Shown here: one piece after another, positions 61,520 through 64,000 of the stretch
How the letters are laid out: every line of letters starts with the position of its first letter
How positions within the stretch are numbered: the stretch's first letter is position 1
NCBI GenBank assembly: GCA_964523405.1
Contig: CAZGAQ010000017.1
Location: 26,608-90,607, forward strand
Origin: CAZGAQ01 sp964523405
Lineage (GTDB): Bacteria > Planctomycetota > Phycisphaerae > UBA1845 > Fen-1342
Length of the DNA: 64,000 nt
Reading direction: 5' to 3'
Position numbers and translations under genes: made by a program
The notes under the pieces: generated by a model
Database searches by the model: none
Told to the model about the DNA's origin: nothing
The model's input: the letters and a program-made list of their open reading frames with translations, nothing else

Positions 61520-64000
61520 TTACATGTGCGGCACGAGCCGTCCGCGGCTGTCCGTGCAGCGAATCTCGACCTGATCCAGGCAGAAGGCCGGATCGGGCTT
61601 GATCGAGATGATGCGGCGGTTCTTCGACTCCAGCTCGTACAGCAGGCGCCGCTTGCGATTCTGCAGCAGGTACGCCACATCCGGCGAGATCACCACTTCG
61701 ATCTGGAAGATGTGCTCCTTGCTGACCGCCAGCTGCACCATGCGCATCACGTCGAGCGCGACGGACTCAATCGTCTTGACCAGGCCGGTGCCGCGGCAAT
61801 GGCGACAATCCTGGTAGACGCTGCGCGTCAGGCTCGCCCGCTGGCGCTGCCGCGTGAGTTCGATGATGCCGAACTCGCTCATCCGCAGCACCTTCGCGCG
61901 CTCCTTGTGGTCCTTCAGATTGCGGGCCAGGCGGCGCTCGATGTCGCGGCGGTGCGATTCCATCCGCATGTCGATGAAGTCGCACACGACCACGCCGCCG
62001 AGGTCGCGCAGCCGGAGCTGCCGGGCAATCTCGTCCGCGGCCTCGATGTTGATCTTGTACGCCGTCGCCTCGGCGTCATCCTCGGTGCGAAAACGCCCGC
62101 TGTTGACGTCGATGGCGACCAGCGCCTCGGTCGGGTCAATCACCAGCGAGCCGCCCGACTTGAGCGGCACGCGCCGTGAATGCAGCCGCTCCAACTCGGC
62201 CTCGATGCCGTACTTGTGGAACAGCGGCACCGCGTCGGTGTACACGTTGACGATGTCGTTCGAGCGCGGGCTGAAGATGGACAAGAAGTCGCGCGCACGC
62301 GCCGCCACGTCCGGATCGTCCACCAGGATGCGCTCCACGTCGCTCGTGAACACGTCGCGGATGGTTCGGATGACCAGATCCGACTCGCGGTACAGCTCGG
62401 CCGGCGCCGCGTCATTCTTCACGCGGTTCTCCACCGCCCGCCACAGCCGCGTCAGGTACGTCAGGTCGCTCTGCAGCTCCTTCTTCGTGCGGTCCAGGGC
62501 GGCCGTGCGCGCGATGAAGCCCATCCCCTCGGGCAGCTCCAGCTCGGCCAGGACGTTGCGCAGCTTGTCGCGCGAGTCGTCGTCCTCGATCCGCCGCGAC
62601 ACACCCAGGCGGCCCATGCCCGGCATCATCACCAGGAACCGGCCGGGGATGCTGAGGTATGTCGAAAGCGTGGGGCCCTTCGTCCCGATGCCCTCCTTCG
62701 TGACCTGAACGATCATCTCCAGGCCGCGGCGCAGGCAGCGCTGAATCGGCGGCCGGCTGCGGCGCGGCATCTTGTGTCCCACGTTCTCCGTCGCGCCCTG
62801 CCCGTCCGGGAAGTACTGCGGGTGCAGGTCCGAAATGTGCAGGAAGCCGTTCTTGCCCTGGCCGAAGTCGATGAACGCGGCCTGAATGCTGGGCTCGACG
62901 TTCGTCACCACGCCCTTGTAGATGTTGCCGACGTGGTTCTCCGCCGTGGCACGCTCGAGGTAGATTTCTTCGAGTCGCCCGCCGGCCAGAATGGCGATGC
63001 GGCATTCCTCGCGCGGGATGGCGTTGATGATCATCTCGCGCACCGGACCGCCGGACTTGGTCGTCGTCGGTACGCCCTCGATGCGCGGCGCGCCGTGCGG
63101 TTCCGGTTCCTCCTCGGGGGCGACGTCGATTGCCTCGTGGCGCGAACGTCGTCCGCCCCGGCGGCGGCGCCGGCGCCCGGAGCGCCCGCGCTCCTCGTCT
63201 TCACGCGGCCCGCCCTCCCGCTCGCGCGGCGCGGCCGCGCGGGTCTCGCCGGCCGGTTCCGCCTCCTCACGCAGATCCAGCTCCACGTCGTCGATGTCTA
63301 CGGGCTCAACGGGGACGCCATCGGCCGTGGGCTCCTCGTCGCCGAGCACGTCCGCCTCCGCGGGGGGGCGATTCAACTGCGCCCGGATGGAGTCCGCGGC
63401 CTCGAACCAGGGCGTGGGGTCGTCGGAGACGATCCCGGGACGAATGGCCGATTCGGGCGAAGGCAGCGGCGCCTCGTCCTCCGACTCCAGCTCCGGCTCC
63501 AGCTCCGGCTCCTCAGGGTGCGTGGTCGGTGCCTGCAGCGGCGGGCGCGCCGGGGAGTCGCCCCCCGGGCGCGGGCCGGACGGCGGCCGTGGGCCGCCGG
63601 GACGTTGGCCAGGTGGACCGTCCTGCGGACGTGCGGCGGGTGCCGCAGCGGCCGCCTGATCGGGGGCGCTTTCCTGGCCGTTCCGGCGCCGGCGGCGACG
63701 CATGCGCCGTTTCTTGCTGGCCGACATGCCCGGCTCGTACAGCGTGGGTTCACCACGGGGCGCGGGCGGGCGCGCTGGGGGCGCGCTCGGCGCCACCGTA
63801 ATCGTGAAGGGCTCCGCGGGCCGCCGGCCGCGCGGGGTGCCCTCGGGCTCGCCCGTCGGGGGCTGCGGAGTACGGGCCAGTGGCGCGGGGGCGCGCGGCG
63901 TTTCAGCCGGTGTCGGTGGTGGCGGCGCGCTGCGCGGGGGCTCGGGGCGTGCGGCCGGCTTGGGGGCCGGCGGTGGAGGCGTCGCCGCACGCGCCGCGGG
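61520..64000 (-). CDS. RNase E/G family ribonuclease, 5' truncated by window edge
   Basis: The frame runs from TAG/TGA near 61520 to the right edge without a stop, so the N-terminus is missing; at least 826 residues are present. A Pro/Ala/Arg-rich, then Glu/Arg-rich region extends to about 490 residues before the core (NGQESAPD, then RRRRRGGRRSRHEA). The core has an S1-like domain (NHVGNIYKGVVTNVEPSIQA AFIDFG split), the acidic catalytic sites in LVAIDVNSGRF and VVCDFIDMRME, and the CRHCRGTG zinc link. It lacks a long C-terminal scaffold. The basic and proline-rich N-terminus could bind RNA or partners. Confidence 0.9.
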   Translation of the reverse strand, partial: PAARAATPPPPAPKPAARPEPPRSAPPPPTPAETPRAPAPLARTPQPPTGEPEGTPRGRRPAEPFTITVAPSAPPARPPAPRGEPTLYEPGMSASKKRRMRRRRRRNGQESAPDQAAAAAPAARPQDGPPGQRPGGPRPPSGPRPGGDSPARPPLQAPTTHPEEPELEPELESEDEAPLPSPESAIRPGIVSDDPTPWFEAADSIRAQLNRPPAEADVLGDEEPTADGVPVEPVDIDDVELDLREEAEPAGETRAAAPREREGGPREDEERGRSGRRRRRRGGRRSRHEAIDVAPEEEPEPHGAPRIEGVPTTTKSGGPVREMIINAIPREECRIAILAGGRLEEIYLERATAENHVGNIYKGVVTNVEPSIQAAFIDFGQGKNGFLHISDLHPQYFPDGQGATENVGHKMPRRSRPPIQRCLRRGLEMIVQVTKEGIGTKGPTLSTYLSIPGRFLVMMPGMGRLGVSRRIEDDDSRDKLRNVLAELELPEGMGFIARTAALDRTKKELQSDLTYLTRLWRAVENRVKNDAAPAELYRESDLVIRTIRDVFTSDVERILVDDPDVAARARDFLSIFSPRSNDIVNVYTDAVPLFHKYGIEAELERLHSRRVPLKSGGSLVIDPTEALVAIDVNSGRFRTEDDAEATAYKINIEAADEIARQLRLRDLGGVVVCDFIDMRMESHRRDIERRLARNLKDHKERAKVLRMSEFGIIELTRQRQRASLTRSVYQDCRHCRGTGLVKTIESVALDVMRMVQLAVSKEHIFQIEVVISPDVAYLLQNRKRRLLYELESKNRRIISIKPDPAFCLDQVEIRCTDSRGRLVPHM

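Overview
The window is about 64 kb of GC-rich bacterial DNA that most resembles a planctomycete (Planctomycetota, possibly Phycisphaerae-like). This rests on four secreted proteins ending in the same Cys-containing dockerin-like module with the motif NWRDID, on a membrane protein with a CPxC..CPEC ribbon of a kind common in that phylum, and on a CTC-type bL25 and a short bL34. Assignment below phylum is a guess. No rRNA, CRISPR array, insertion sequence, phage gene or replication origin was seen.

Layout. 1-9.5 kb: the 3' end of a probable CocE/NonD hydrolase, an M3 oligopeptidase divergent from a secreted tricorn-like S41 protease, then a glycosyltransferase, an M48 lipoprotein, two small lipoproteins and a probable outer-membrane barrel. 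10.4-14.3 kb: a large secreted propeller/PKD/dockerin protein. 14.9-27.4 kb: an eleven-gene respiratory complex I operon in the order nuoI-A-B-C-D-H-J-K-L-M-N, without nuoE, nuoF or nuoG. 27.6-31.1 kb: a branched-chain amino-acid type ABC uptake system (binding protein and two permeases, no ATPases). 31.1-35.4 kb: a secreted cyclophilin, iscX divergent from a seven-iron type ferredoxin, a secreted HEAT-like protein, clpS and a zinc-ribbon membrane protein. 35.5-40.3 kb: a giant secreted subtilase with the dockerin-like tail. 41.0-47.7 kb: tRNA-Gln, then a housekeeping run glmU(N-terminal half)-prs-rplY-pth-rpsF-ssb-rpsR-rplI-dnaB with overlapping start/stop codons. 48.0-49.9 kb: two genes with receiver-like domains lacking the phospho-acceptor aspartate, the second fused to an intact GGDEF domain. 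50.2-54.9 kb: two more dockerin-tailed secreted proteins (a papain-family protease and a beta-propeller-like repeat protein). 55.1-64 kb: rpmH, transketolase, a small unknown gene, an NAD(P)-dependent epimerase, a dGTPase-like HD hydrolase, serine acetyltransferase and a 5'-truncated RNase E/G gene.

The most unusual feature is the set of short, phrase-like repeats in the gaps of the nuo operon and a few other gaps. There are at least nine different kinds. Two lie in frame inside nuoL, one lies in frame inside the glycosyltransferase gene, and two supply the leader next to the nuoL and nuoM start codons. One family forms hairpins whose arms differ by paired substitutions. These repeats, the shared dockerin-like tail and the paired pseudo-receivers are the best candidates for something not yet described. 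Positions of starts were adjusted where a ribosome binding site or signal peptide favoured a start other than the longest reading frame.
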